Assembly (NCBI GenBank): GCA_013397075.1
Contig: VWZS01007655.1
Span: 1,054,633 to 1,118,632, forward strand
Reading direction: 5' to 3'
Length of the DNA stretch: 64,000 nucleotides
Origin: Rhabdornis inornatus
Taxonomy: Eukaryota > Chordata > Aves > Passeriformes > Rhabdornithidae
Part shown: in pieces, positions 11,640-23,790 of the stretch
Position numbering within the stretch: position 1 is the stretch's first letter
Layout: every line of letters begins with the position of its first letter
Translations under genes and position numbers: made by a program
Notes under the pieces: generated by a model
The model's database searches: none
The model's input: only the letters and a program-made list of their open reading frames with translations
What the model was told of the DNA's origin: nothing

Positions 11640-14600
11640 CTCAGCCCTGCACACCCAGAGCTGTCTGACCCTCTGGCCAGGCCAGCCCCATGGCAGCTCT
11701 GTGCTGCTCCTCTTGCTCTCCTAGTTCTGCTTTAATCAAGCAGACAGCAACAAATTGCAAGCAATCACCAGGAAAACCCCTCAGTCAGTTTTGGGCAATG
11801 CTTTCCATTGTCTCACGCTGTCCTACTCCATAAATTATGTTAAACTGCTTCTTCCAGCTGGTACAAAAGGCAGGTGGATACTGTGCCTATGAGCCTTGCA
11901 ACTGTGATACATCAGAGGCATATCCATGAAAGCCATTAATATCTTTTAAAACAAATACTTTTTTTACTATTGATATTTTCTTTAATGTTTTAATCTCTAG
12001 AACTAACTTCGTTCCTTCCTTCCTCCTTCAGCACATATCAGCCTTTCCCTGCCAGATCTTCAGCTGGAATAAATTTAGCCTCCCAACCCCAAATCATTAA
12101 ATGATGTGAACATGTGCATTCAGTTAAACAGGCCATTAACATGCTTAATGCTTACAGATGAATTTTGGCCTGTTTGGCTTGAAAGGTTTGGCTTGTGTAA
12201 GCCTCCAGTTGCCATTCAAATAAGGACAAGCCCAAGTCCAGCCTTCTCACCAGCATACCTGTGCAACAACACATTCCCCAAAGAAGCTTTTCTGAAGCAG
12301 GAACTACCCAATTTCCCAGGCACTTGTTCAATTACTGCCTGATATTGTGGAACACAAACATCACTGAATAACATCATTCCTTCAAACATAGAGCAGTGAT
12401 GTTTGAGTAACTGGAGCATAAATACAATTCACCTCAGGCAAGAGATAAATTACATTAATAAAGTGTGGTAGTGTTCTTTAATTAGTTTGATTAGGCATGA
12501 CAGAAGATGGTATTGTTCAGAAAAGCTTCATTTCCTGAAGTAAGGAATTGTCACTGTAGATCCCAATCTCTGGGGTTTAGGTGTTTTTTGTGCTTTTTTT
12601 TTTCACAGAGCAAACATTAGCAGAGGTTGACACTGCTGCACCTGTCATTTGGTATCCATGACCTATTTCCCTCTCATACCTGGATTCAGTTGTGCCCCTC
12701 TCCAAATGGATCCTACAGATCTTCATGCTCTGGGGGGGTTCCACAGCTGCAGTCTTCATCCCATCAACCTCTTCCACACTCATGGGGAGACACACATACT
12801 GTAACTGGAAGTGCCTCTTTTACAAGTCCATTTATAATATACAAAGAGAGAAAAAATTTTAAATAGTTTTGTTATTCATCAAGGTTACTGAAAACCTTTC
12901 AAAGACCCTGCCAAGTCACCATGCCAACTCTCAGTAAGACACACAGTTCAGACGTGGCTCCCATCATCTCTGCTGTATGTTATTTATTTATTTACTAAAT
13001 TTACTATGCCTTTAGGTTCAGTAAACCTGCTGTGATGCTCATGCTTTGCAAATGTTGGAAACTGTGAAGTGTCAAGTCTAGAAGATCTATTTAACAGTGG
13101 CTTTGTGGTGCCAGACCTGGCTGTAGAAGATTTGCTCAGGCTCTGAACCTCTCTCTATTTGAGACAGATCCCTGTACTATGCTCTGCACTGTAGCCCTGA
13201 ACTTCAAAAAACTGTGTGCATGTTCCTAATTCACCCAGGTACATGAATAAATTCCAAACCATATCTTCATGTACCCAAATATTGCTGTGCAATCTGACCA
13301 ATCAGGTCTGATACTTGTTTTCAGAAATCACTGCAAATTCTTTCTTTGATTTTGCTGCAAGAAAAATCATACTCTTTCTAAACTCAGCAGCTGATTTGCT
13401 ATTGACATACAAGTATGGTTGAAATTGAAAAATGATCAGAGTATGGTTCCAGAATAGCCTGTGTGCCCAGGCAGGAGAGAGTCTGTCCTGCCAGAACATG
13501 GGCACCTTGCTGTCACAAAGCCTAGTGCTGTACACCAGCACTGCTAAGGTGGATAAAGTGGTCTTTCTTGCCCATTGATCACACAAATCCAATTTGTAGC
13601 CTTGTTTTCTCTACATGACAGTTACAGGAGACAGACCTGATTAAATATTTCTGTTGTGATCAAGGAGCTCTCACAGGCAATGCTGTGACTGCACACCAAG
13701 GCGCTCCCCAGAGCTCAGCTCTGCCTGGTGGGCTGTGCTCAGCTGTGCCTCCTGCAGACCTGCTTCCACAGCACTGCACAACGTGTTCGGAGTGTAGGAG
13801 CAGAGATGTTCATACTCCTGTCCCTGAGATCCAGCAAAGATTGCTTGCAGTCAAAGGACACTCAAGGTTTTCACATCTTTCCTGAAGCACTCACAGACAA
13901 CAGTTCACCCCCTCCCAAGGCTCACTGCCTCCCAGTTAAATGCTGACTGGGTGCTTTATTAATGCCCAACCAGCCAGGTGTCAAGGCTCCAGTGCTGTCT
14001 GTTTATCAAGCAGCACCAAAGACTGTCCTAACAAATCTGATGATATTGAACTCGATTTACATTTCAAGTGCAACCTGTTCCCTACAGGAATGCTTCCTTA
14101 CACATCTTGCCTTTCATGGCAGGAGAACAACTCATGATGGCACAGGTTTCTTGAAGCCATGCCAATGGCTATTTGTTTGTTGTGTTTGTGGCTGCTCTGC
14201 AGCAGAGATTATGGCCTTGATATTGCTCTCAGTTGAACAATTGAGGGTTAACTCCTGTGAAACCAGTGCAGTTACCCCAGCACTACATTTGAGATCAGAG
14301 CAGGCACCAGCAGAGTTGAGTAATTACAGACAAGTAAAGGATGGCAGAAGTCATTGGCTCTGCTGCTTTCTCCCAAAGGCTGTGGTGTAGATCCTTTTGG
14401 AGGGGTACAACTCAAAATGCTGTTCCCACTGATGCCAGCTGGCACCACTGCCCTTGCTCTGGTCCAGAGCCTGGCAGCTCAAAGGTACCAGAGCACAGGG
14501 GGCTCCCCAGGGCTATCACAGACACTGCAGTAAGTTCTTGTTCCTGCCCCTCAACCTCTCCATTGTGCTCAGCCCACTGCTGGGCTGCCCCCACACATCT

Positions 14601-16465
14601 GGCAGCTCAAATCACTCTTCTCATCCTTCAGCTCCTCGTACCATACCCTGAGCTCCTCTCATCTCACTCTGGAACATCTGAAGCACTCCCTGACACGGGT
14701 TATTAGATGGATTTGAAAGGAAATTCCCTTGAGAAAGTTCACCTTTGAAAAAGTTCTTATTGGAAAATTTTGGAGTTCCCAATGGAAGCAGAGACAGCAG
14801 GAGGAAAGCAGATTTCATTTTGCTAGAAGTGTTAAATGAGCTTCTGATTCCAAGCTAAGTTATACATTTTTAAAAATGGGAACACAATTTAAATTATTTC
14901 TTTTTATGCTAAAAAGATTATTGTTTTCCTGCCAAAATATCTCATTTTAATTGGTTTTTCTAAGATGACACTTTTAGGCACAGACAAAAGTTAACAGCCC
15001 TCCAAACTCTATTTTCAAAAAAATCTTTCATTGGATTGCTTTTAGGTCATCAATAGTTATTACTTGTATTGAAAGAATAAGCAAAAAAGGCACTTTGTGT
15101 CTCTCTCTTGCTACCCTTTGATACAATCTGTCCACCAATCCAATTGTTCCATCTTGAAGCGTTTCCATCTCCAAAATAAAATTGCATTTTACCACTAGGA
15201 TATTCTTTACCCAAATCCTGAACAGCTTGTAGCTAAGTATTAATCCATAAAAACCTGAAAACAATGTCTTATTAATTCTCAAAAATCAATATTCCAGTAC
15301 ACTTTTTGGTGCCAGTTCATTACATTTAAGCCTAGATTTATATGCTACTCAATGCAAAATTGTCCAAAATATATCTGTTTACCTATAATGAGATGAACTT
15401 ATTGCTAAACCTCACTCCACCAAAAACAAGCTTTGTGACAGAACTCTGGTTCAGGGAAAAAGTGATCTTAGAGTGTATGTAATCCTGATGCAGTGGCTCT
15501 TTCTTTTTTAACAGAGTAATAGAGGTTTTCTTGCTCTTCTTCCCCTGTGGCCAGGATATTTTTTATAAAAGACCCAGCTCTGTACTTGTCCCAATGACAA
15601 TTAATCATGAAGGCTGTCTGTCAATTCAAAAACCCTTGAAAGAGATGTGGCATCAGAACAAGCTTAATTCCAGCAGTCTGAGTGCTCCATCACATTCCTT
15701 TGAATATTGAAGCCTGTAAAGGCTGCTTTTCCTAAGTAAGTCTAATTTCTTCAGAAATACATGGGGAAAAAAGAACGACCAACCCAAGAAAACTTTCTAA
15801 AGCCTATAGCTCCTATGGTGGTGTTTATACCAGCAGTCCAAATGCAACAGCCTTTGATACTGATAAGGATTTTTCCACTGGTTTCAGTATATATACAAGC
15901 TGAGATCCTAAAAGAAAATGAAGCTTGAAATTCTCAGAAATAGAGCTCCAATGTAACTGAAAAAGTATGTGTACATAGATATGTAGGTATGCATATATAT
16001 GTGTATAAGTATGATAAATGATTATATTTCATTTGCCAATAATGGAGAAAAAATCTATATATTTTTATTTATGTATATAAGTTTTTTCATTACTGACTAC
16101 TGAAGTCTGATAATTTTTCACATGGTGACATTAGGCTCTAAGATGTTCCTTCCCTTTCTCTTTAGTTCCCAGAATGAAAGTGGCTCATGAATCATGAAGG
16201 TTAAATACAAATAACTTGCATTACCACTCACAGCAGACATGTGGTTAATTGCTGTCTGCCTTTATTGTTAATTGCTGAACACCAGTGCACTGGCACACCT
16301 ACCACAGGCTTCTGAAGATAAACAGACTCAGCATATGCCCTGATTGTTTGTGTTCTCTTTTTCTTCCAAAACAACGCGGGTAAAATTCACAGATCCTGTC
16401 CCTTCATCTCCTCTCCTTTTTGCTAAATGCCAAGCAAGACCAGATTGGTCTGGCTGGTAACTCCT
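11640..16465. other. No gene seen
   Basis: Non-coding. There is a TTCC-type pyrimidine tract near 12,010-12,030 and a short TTTA repeat at 12,980-12,994. AT-rich sequence with ATATAT and TATGTATA runs lies at 15,980-16,082. TTAATTGCTG occurs twice, 23 bases apart, at 16,245-16,277. Open frames are short and unsupported. Confidence 0.55.
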
Positions 16466-16468
16466 CTG

Positions 16469-16684
16469 TTACACCAAGAAGAGCCAGGCCAAACAGAAAT
16501 GCTTCAAACAGCTCCAGTAAATTAATCCATCAGCCCTCCAAGACCAAGATTTCCTTCTCAACCCTTCCCCATACACAAGCTTTTGGATAAGCTGGGTTAA
16601 TTCTGCTTCTGCTTCCACTGAAAATGCTGAGCTGATATTCCCTCCACCCCCAGAGTATGACATGATCATACCAGACATATCCAG
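16469..16684 (-). CDS. Possible downstream exon of the same - strand chain
   Basis: On the - strand a run of thymines ending in the tandem acceptor TTCAGAG is followed by an open frame starting LDMSGMIMSYSGGGGNISSA. It continues through AEAELTQLIQKLVYGEG to a stop at 16,469. If the second AG is used, the frame is in phase with candidate exon A. The implied intron would be only about 49 bases, which is very short for a vertebrate, and the C-terminal part looks less protein-like. This is the weakest link of the chain. Confidence 0.13.
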   Translation of the reverse strand: MDMSGMIMSYSGGGGNISSAFSVEAEAELTQLIQKLVYGEGLRRKSWSWRADGLIYWSCLKHFCLAWLFLV

Positions 16685-16733
16685 CTCTGAAAAAAACCCA
16701 CAGGATAGAGAAAAAAAAAGACATAACACTCAC

Positions 16734-16800
16734 CATAGAGTGGTTTGGGGAGATGAGGGAGTTCCACCATTTGTCAAACACTTCTTTCTGGTTTAAGTCC
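16734..16800 (-). CDS. Candidate 67-bp exon A of a - strand gene fragment
   Basis: On the - strand the sequence TTTCCTTTTTCCAAG is a good acceptor. The following 67 bases encode, after one split base, DLNQKEVFDKWWNSLISPNH then Ser-Met, and finish at a codon boundary on the strong donor ATG|GTGAGTG. The double tryptophan and charged pattern look protein-like. It is in phase with candidate exon B upstream on the same strand. If the donor is not used, the same frame runs on through a Phe/Ser-rich stretch to about 16,530. I could not name a protein containing these residues. The call rests on two good splice sites and phase agreement only. Confidence 0.22.
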
Positions 16801-16911
16801 CTTGGAAAAAGGAAACTTTCTGGTGAGGGAAGGGATCCTTCTGCTCAACTCTGCTGGTGTCTGCAGCCCTTGCAGGATGCCTGGCCCCTTCCCAGCCCTT
16901 CCCTGGGTTAC

Positions 16912-16962
16912 CTGAGAGACTTCTCACTGTTTCCAAGGAAATAAAAGGATGGGTTATTCAGG
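16912..16962 (-). CDS. Candidate 51-bp exon B of a - strand gene fragment
   Basis: Read on the - strand, a moderate acceptor (GTCCTTTCCTGGGAG) leads into 51 bases coding for LNNPSFYFLGNSEKSL. They end in a split Arg codon, AG, before the donor GTAACC. The next candidate exon on this strand (16,734-16,800) begins with a single G. The junction therefore reads AG|G, completing an arginine in the same frame. The intervening 110 bases have GT...AG ends and a pyrimidine-rich 3' end. The frame is also open upstream of the chosen acceptor, so the true 5' boundary could differ. No family is recognised. Confidence 0.2.
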
Positions 16963-17609
16963 CTCCCAGGAAAGGACCCCCACAGGACATCTGTGCTCTG
17001 TGAGACTGAGTCTGGCCAGGCAAGAAGGCAGATGTCCCCTGTGGAGGGGACACTGACCCTGCAGGGAGCTGGCCTGTGCCATGCAGCCCCCAGCCCTCCT
17101 GCAGACACCTCAGCAGCCCCAGCTCTGACAATGCAAATGCATTTGGAACCACGAGATGAGATGCATTGTCAAAACATCCCTGAAAAAGAGAGCTGCACAA
17201 ATTACAGACAGCACATTCCTCAGATCAAATCAGTGGATTCAGACAGGAAAATAGCCTAAGTATTTGCTGGGATGATATACCATCTGCCTTTCTTTCATCT
17301 GGTGTTTCTCTTGAGTTCCCATATTGGGTTCTTGTTAACTTCCTCACTGTTAACCCTCACAGGCACTTTTTTTTCCTCCCTTTTTCATGACATTAACTGT
17401 GTTCTGCTAGAGAGCAAGTGCTTCTTTGCATTGAATTTAATTTCCTCTCTTTAGAAACAGACTAGCAAGAACCATATTTTCCAGTCTGTTCTTGGCCATA
17501 ACACGTTCCTGACAATCAGGCTGAAAAACCTAGAAGGCAGCAACCTTGCCAAAAAATTCAGGTTGGGATGCAATGGAGATAAATCAGTAACAGAAGTGAT
17601 TAAGGAGTT

Positions 17610-17730
17610 GAAGATGCTACTTTATCATAAAAGACTGAAAAAACTAATCTGTATAACCAGGCTGAATGATAATTAAATTAAATCAGCACCTTAATAGAAT
17701 ATTGAAGCATTAAAGGCAAATCTCAAAAGA
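17610..17730 (+). mobile_element. Possible very old CR1-like fragment
   Basis: The segment GATGCTACTTTATCATAAAAGACTGAAAAAACT followed by CTGTATAACCAGGCTGAATGAT resembles, with many changes, the CR1 stretch that reads 'cacctctcctatgaggaaaggctgagagagct...ctgtttagcctggagaag'. It is AT-shifted and has no open frame, as expected for an ancient copy. It ends about 65 bases before the long T tract at 17,796. The similarity is short and judged by eye; it may be coincidental. Confidence 0.3.
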
Positions 17731-17795
17731 CATGGAAATCAAGAGGATTTGGGCCCCTAAATGTTTCTGAGAAGTCAGGTGAATATGCCAGATAA

Positions 17796-17818
17796 TTTTT
17801 TTTTTTTTTTTTTTTTTT
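17796..17818. repeat. Poly-T tract of 23 bases
   Basis: An uninterrupted run of T. It could be the tail of an old - strand retroposed copy, but no element body is recognisable to its left or right apart from the weak CR1-like match at 17,610-17,730. Confidence 0.95.
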
Positions 17819-18175
17819 GTCCTCAGGCTTTTGAGGAGAATTTTATTTCAACTTCATGCCATTGAAATCATTGGAGCTACTGGAACCCTAAATAGCTACT
17901 TGTTATGGAAAAAGCAACAAAATTACAGCTGAAGAAATTAGATGACGTTTAGAGTGATTGATGGAAATGTTACCAAATAACAGGGTATAAATGAAAGCAA
18001 AAAGTCAAAGTATAAGGTGAAAATCTTGTATTTGCAGACTAGTGATATGTTGAAAATTGGAGTGACCAGAAGATGAGTGAGGAGAGTGTTGTCCTAGCAA
18101 GTGAAGAAATCTTTATACCCGATTGAAATTTTGTATTTATTAACTGCTCTATCACTCAGTAGCCATTTCTTGAGA

Positions 18176-18221
18176 GACAGGAAAGGAGAAAGGAGGAAGG
18201 AGAGGAAAGGATGCAAGGAAC
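18176..18221. repeat. Polypurine tract
   Basis: Nearly pure A/G sequence (GACAGGAAAGGAGAAAGGAG and on), with only isolated pyrimidines. Such tracts can form unusual structures, but no function is implied here. Confidence 0.85.
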
Positions 18222-18903
18222 CCCAGGAGTCAATAGTCAAAAGCACATTTAACAGGTATGGAAAGCCTGGAACCTTCCTCCCTCACCTCCTCCTTTTCCT
18301 GTAGGAAAAAGTGGAACACTGGAGGAGGGTGCACTGACTGATCAAGGGCACTGAGCAGGCCAACAGCAGGAACAGCAAGAGGCCCCGAATCTCCAGAATC
18401 CTCTGTGAGCCTCCTCCCTCTCCTCACTGGCTGTTTCCATTCCTGGTATCCATCACTCACTACAAATGTCGTTAAAATCCAAATAAAACACAGCAAATAC
18501 TTATTATTAATTTCCAAAAGAATACAGGCCTATTTTTCCCATTGATTCCTGGCAGATTCTTTCCTGAAATTTGCCAGATTGGTACAAAAACAAATACATA
18601 TAAATTAGCAATATACGACATGACATGAATGAGAACATTGACTCTCCCTAATCATTCCCACAAGCATTTTGTCATTTTTTCTGTCAGTTCTGTTGATAGG
18701 AAAGGAAACTGCTTTGCAATTTTAATGTCTTTTCCCTGAGCACATTTTGTTCTTAAAGCTCAGTGATATAAAGCAAACGTATTGGAAATGGGGGAGGCTG
18801 GTGAGAAATATGGAAGAGGTTTTTTTGTTTCTCCCTGTTCCAGAGGGAACAAACATCCACTAGCACTTTTTCAGGCATCTCACTCCTGCCCCCGTCACCT
18901 CAC

Positions 18904-18941
18904 CTCCTTAAAATATGCAAAGACATTCTCTTTGAACCTCT
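18904..18941 (-). CDS. Candidate 38-bp mini-exon
   Basis: On the - strand, CATCGTTTTCCTTCTCAG is a good acceptor and GAG|GTGAGG a good donor. The 38 bases between them are open in one frame, reading RFKENVFAYFKE after two split bases. The downstream phase (codon boundary) does not match the entry phase of candidate exon B 1.9 kb away, so at least one more exon would be needed to link them. Very small splice-flanked segments arise often by chance. Confidence 0.13.
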
Positions 18942-20343
18942 CTGAGAAGGAAAACGATGGGTACTTCCTCTTGATTAATCAAAAAATTTGAGTAAAGCCA
19001 CCAGCTGATCTTGTGTCAGGCTCAGAACTGCACAACTGTTACTTTCACATTTTCAAAACCAGACCACATCAAAGGCATCTACACATTGCCTGCATCTTCG
19101 TTTTCTGGCACCAATCAAGCAGAGAGGAGAGGCAGAGAAGAAACAAATGGTGAGCTCAGGAGTTGGTGATGAGCACCATGGCCACACCATCCTCCCTGCC
19201 CAGCCCTGGGGAAGTTTGTTGCCACATCTGGGTTTCAGTTTCTCATCTATTTTCTTGCACACTACAAAGCCATCCTGGAGCTCTGCACAGCATATCTACA
19301 GATAATAAAAAACATGATGAGTTTATGACACTGCTGATGTAATATGATATGCTGCAATAATATGACTATTACATTGCACAGAAGGGATCGAGAATGGCTG
19401 GGAAAACATAAAATTATAAATGATGCCACTGTTTGTTTGACATGAACTGAGTAAGTTATCACAAGAAAGGAAACGATGTGGAACTGCACCCCGTGCCCCA
19501 GAAGTCAGAACAACTCAAAGCAGCTGCAGCAAATGTTGAATGGGGCATCAAATGAACAGTGAAGCATTGACAGCTTTTGGTTAACTGGGCCCAAAATCCT
19601 GGAGTGGCCTTTCAGAGGGAAGTCTAGGTCCATGGGACCAGGAGTCTGGGTCTGTGAGATACAGAATTATCTCTTCAGAAAGGAGTACTCCCATGCAACA
19701 TGTCCTAAACACATTTTATAAACCAGAAAGACAACTAGCTCTTGTGAAAGTAGGTGTTCAACCACTCCCCAAATCAGAGGCATCTAATAAAAATCTGCTC
19801 TCCTCTCAGTTTAGATCACATTTCTTGGCTAGAACCCGTTTTCTATGAATATAAATTATGGTTTTGTGCCTATTGCTTTATCTTTTTCATGCCTCTTGGA
19901 CCTAGCTATTATCCATCTTGCCAATAGTTATTTATTACTTTGTGATTATGGGCAAAGTAGGTAATGACCTATTAAATCACAAACCCACACTTATTATCAC
20001 CAAACCCAAACTCCAATTGCTAGAAAAGAATCGCTTAATTTCATACGCAGTTAAGAGTTTACTTTCTTTGCAGCCAAGATAATAGATGGTCATTGCAAAC
20101 CTTTTTCCCAGGAAACTGGCAGTTGGAGTAAGTACTCTATAGCTCATGTTTAAACTGTAAACAGAGGGATTGCTCTTGATACATATTCCAGAAACAGACC
20201 TATACCCAGGGCAGCAGAAAACAATAGCAAATATATTTCAGGTTTTATATTACAATGTGCTCTGGAAAAGTGCTGGCATTTGTCAACACTTTCTGCCTTG
20301 GAACAGCTACAGGTGGATTATGCAGACAGGCACAAGGCAGGTG

Positions 20344-20359
20344 ACACACACACACACAC
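20344..20359. repeat. Short AC dinucleotide repeat
   Basis: Eight AC units, uninterrupted. Confidence 0.95.
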
Positions 20360-23300
20360 CCTTCCTCCAACCATTTCAAGTTCTCCCCCAAAACCAGACA
20401 TGAAGCCCTAAATAAAGACCAGACCCAGCACATGGGCACATTCCTCCCCTTGAAATAGGAGCAATAGTGAGGCAAAAAAGATCACCAACCTCAGCATCCA
20501 AGGAGATGCTCCTTTTACCAAGGAGAGCCGAGTGTCAGCCTGCATCACCACTTTTGCGTTGATGTTTTTGTCATCCTTGATGAATTATCATTATTGGCTC
20601 TGAAAAGGACACAAAATCATATTGTGGCAGGTACAAGCCCTAGCAAAAAAAATTAAAAAAATAAACAGCAAGAAAGAAACGTGTCAGATATTTAGATTGA
20701 GTGTAAACAACTGTATGTGTTCTACATGAGAACTATATTTAACTAGTAATCAAATTATTACCCAGGAGACTTAGTTAGCCAGGGGTTAAAAAAATCTTAT
20801 TTGGAAAGAATTCAAAATCAAGGCCAAATTAAGGAGAAAAAAAAAAAGTGTAGTTAAATTTGACATGCTTACACAAAAACTTTTGTGATAAGTAACTGTA
20901 AGTCTCCTGCCAAGACCTGACTGACTGCCAAAAGGTTGTGTTTATAAAGGTTGCAAGCAAACCATTGGCTCAGGTCTCTATCTAGAAACCTGTGAAGTTG
21001 TAAAAACTCTTTTCAATGTTCAGTGACTTACTTTCCCCACTCCCAAGCAGCAACCCATATTAAGAAACAGTATTTATTAAGCAAAATAGGAAAAAAACAG
21101 TGCAGCAGGTAAACCCATTGTATAATATCTGCACATAATATTTGGTTCCTGAGGTATAATTAAAACTGTTTCACAGTTCCTCCTCCAGCAAGGCAATTCT
21201 TACCACAGCTGGTTGTTATCTTCCTTTTGCAGCACCCCTGCACTCCCAGGCCAGGTCTCAGTGAGCAGCAAAGCCAAATTCTGGTCACCTCTGGAGGGGC
21301 AGGAGCTGCACCTCTGCTGCCAGCTAATTGTCCCTTCTCTCCTCCTGTGCCCACCTCTCCATGCCAGCCTTGTCAGCAAAAACAGAACCCCCTTCAGAGG
21401 TAGTTTTTGCTTTCCAGGTTCCAAAATCCCTCTCAGACTACTCTTTTTCATGCTCAAACCTTTGCATCCTAATAGTAGAAGCCATTGCCTGGCTGCATTT
21501 AGGGAGATACAAAGCACACTTGGGCATAATAAATCACATGCTAGTACTCTGGAGAACCTTTCATTATTTTATGGGCCCTTTCTAACAGAAATTTCTCTGA
21601 CAGGAAAAAAAAAGAAAAAGAAAAGCATTAATGTTTCAGACCCTTTGGGCCCTTACATTTATCTTTCCTTCCTTCCACCAGAGTGTTTTGTCTGTTTTGG
21701 GATTCCCTCACCTCTGAAAATGCAGCTCTAGGGAGAGAGTTGGTGCAGGGCTTCTTTAGTTTGAGACTCCAGTCCCCAGATCTGTGCAGCCTAAGACAAA
21801 AAGCAGCAGAGCATTATTCCTGAACATTTTTGATCCTCTTCTGCAGCTGCAGAAGCATGATATTTAAAGTATTTTCTTATGCTCACCATAAAGGCTGAAT
21901 CCTCAGCTGATGTGAGTAGACACAGCTCTGTTTTGACTCCTGCACAAGATGTCAGATGAAAATGTGCCTCGATAGCCCTGGAACCCAAAGTCAGGTGTCC
22001 CTGTGTGACCCCACACACAGCCCTGCAGACAGAGGCATGTACAAATATGTTACTATTTCTCTTCCAAGAATAGCCCCGATAGGCTGTTAATAAAATGGCT
22101 TTTCCAGGAGTTGTCAGTTGTTCAATGGAACACAGAGATCCAGAAAATCTCCAAGGTGTCAGCAGAAAACAATGATGAGACACCTCAGCCCAAGAAAGCA
22201 CATAAAACATATTAGTTGCAGCATGTGGAAAGTCCTGGTGATTTCTTTCTAAAGAGCCCAAAGGGTCTTAGATTCCAGGAAACTACTTGCTGTTATGGGT
22301 ATGTTAATACTGATGTGAAATTGGGGTGCTTTGGGCTTTGTCTCTGCAAGATTTAATGGAAACACTAACTGTCCTTTTTTTATTAGCACCAAATGCTCAT
22401 TTTTCTTCTTGCTGTTCTAGGCACTTTCAAAAGTGAAGACCAAGAAGAAATGTGTTCTGGGGGTTCCCAAAATCCTGCAGATGAGAGAAAAGTGCAAGGG
22501 AATTATTACTGGTTCTATTTATTTATTTGTCTTGAAAAGCTGCCCAGAATGTCGTGTGACACGGCAGGATGCAGGATCTCTGCAGAGAATAATTCACAAT
22601 AAAAGACCAGCCAAATGCCTCACTGGGTGCTCACACTTTGCCAGCAACCTCTCAGATGTTATCAACCCACATGCCACAGCCAAGGCAAGAAACACTGATC
22701 TTTTCTTTGTGCCCATGCACGGGGGACACATCAGAGGCTGGAAGGAAAGTCATGCTGTGATGCCTGGAAGCACAGCCACAGAGCAGAGGCACTTCTTGAG
22801 CATTCCCACATTTGCAGGATTATCCTGGCAGTTCTTTTCTGTCTTCCTTGCCAAGGAGCTGGAGAACCCTTCTTCTCAGCCAAGGTTATGTGGAACCCAT
22901 GCTTGCCATACAGCAAAGAAATATAAAAAGTATGATTTCCATTTCAAATAGGCTATGTAATAGTCTCTGCATAAAAATAAATAGTCTTTAGCAGAAAGGA
23001 AAAGATCTTTACAAGTTACAGAGATACTATGGACAACATGCCTTGGTAGATTTTCTCTTCCCATCAAGTGAAGCTCAGCAAAAGAACTGGAGAAAGTTAA
23101 TCTCCACCCTGAAAAGCAATCTCCCTGTTTGCTCATTGTTGGCTGTAAGTGTTGTCAGGTGATTCATTGGGAAATTTTTTTATAAGAATATTTGCCAGGA
23201 CACTTTAAAATGTGTTATATTTTAAACAGTACTCACAGAACTCATCCAACTGAGAAACAATACACAGAAACAGTTGTTCTGCTGAGCCCAAACTCAAAGG

Positions 23301-23695
23301 CCATGATATTTATAATCTTACAGCATTACAGATATATTTTAAGTCTTATAATTTCTTAAGGAAAATTGTAGTTTCAAAGAGTGATGCTGGGGAAAAAAAA
23401 ATCTGTGTGAGGCCACAGGAGCTCACATCTTTTGAGTTCCAACATATATTTACACATGAGGGACTAAGATGTAACCATCAGCTGCAAATACACCTCGTAA
23501 ATGTTTTTAACAGAAAACACAGGCTTGGAAGCTAGTGCATCATGTTGGTGTCTAGTTCTTTCAATTCCAGAGGGAGTTTCTGTAATTATATCCTCTGCAG
23601 CCTAGGGATCTATACACCACTGTATAGCACGTGCTCTTTCATGCCTGGGTGTTCTGAAGAGACCCAACCCCAAGAACCCTCATGCCTGCCTTGCA

Positions 23696-23790
23696 GAAAA
23701 AAAAAACAAAACAAAAAAACCCAGCAGAAAAACAACAACAAATAAATAAATAAATAAATAAAAACACAACAAAACACCAAAAAAATCCTA
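23696..23790. repeat. A-rich tract with AAAT microsatellite
   Basis: A-rich DNA with single C interruptions contains about six AAAT units at 23,739-23,763. On the - strand it appears as a T-rich run, giving a spurious Phe/Leu-rich frame that is not a membrane protein gene. Confidence 0.95.

Larger units (their letters stand above)
17000..18900. other. No supported gene apart from listed repeats
   Basis: A good - strand acceptor (CAGCTCTCTTTTTCAG) near 17,185 is followed by an open frame starting GCFDNASHLVVPNAFALSEL. No good donor follows it, so it is not called as an exon. A - strand frame ending at 18,230 begins with a hydrophobic stretch but has only a TTG start. Confidence 0.4.

Noticed and set aside
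12680..12746. A - strand exon-like frame ending at a CAG|GTATGA donor
   Set aside because: The sequence before the supposed acceptor is purine-rich rather than pyrimidine-rich.
15028..15282. A - strand frame that at first suggested a retroelement or viral remnant
   Set aside because: No conserved motif, no flanking LTRs and no support beyond an 84-codon open frame.
18230..18517. A 95-residue - strand frame that begins like a signal peptide and has dibasic sites
   Set aside because: The first codon is TTG, not ATG, and there is no nearby ATG that keeps the hydrophobic segment, so it is not a credible secreted peptide gene.
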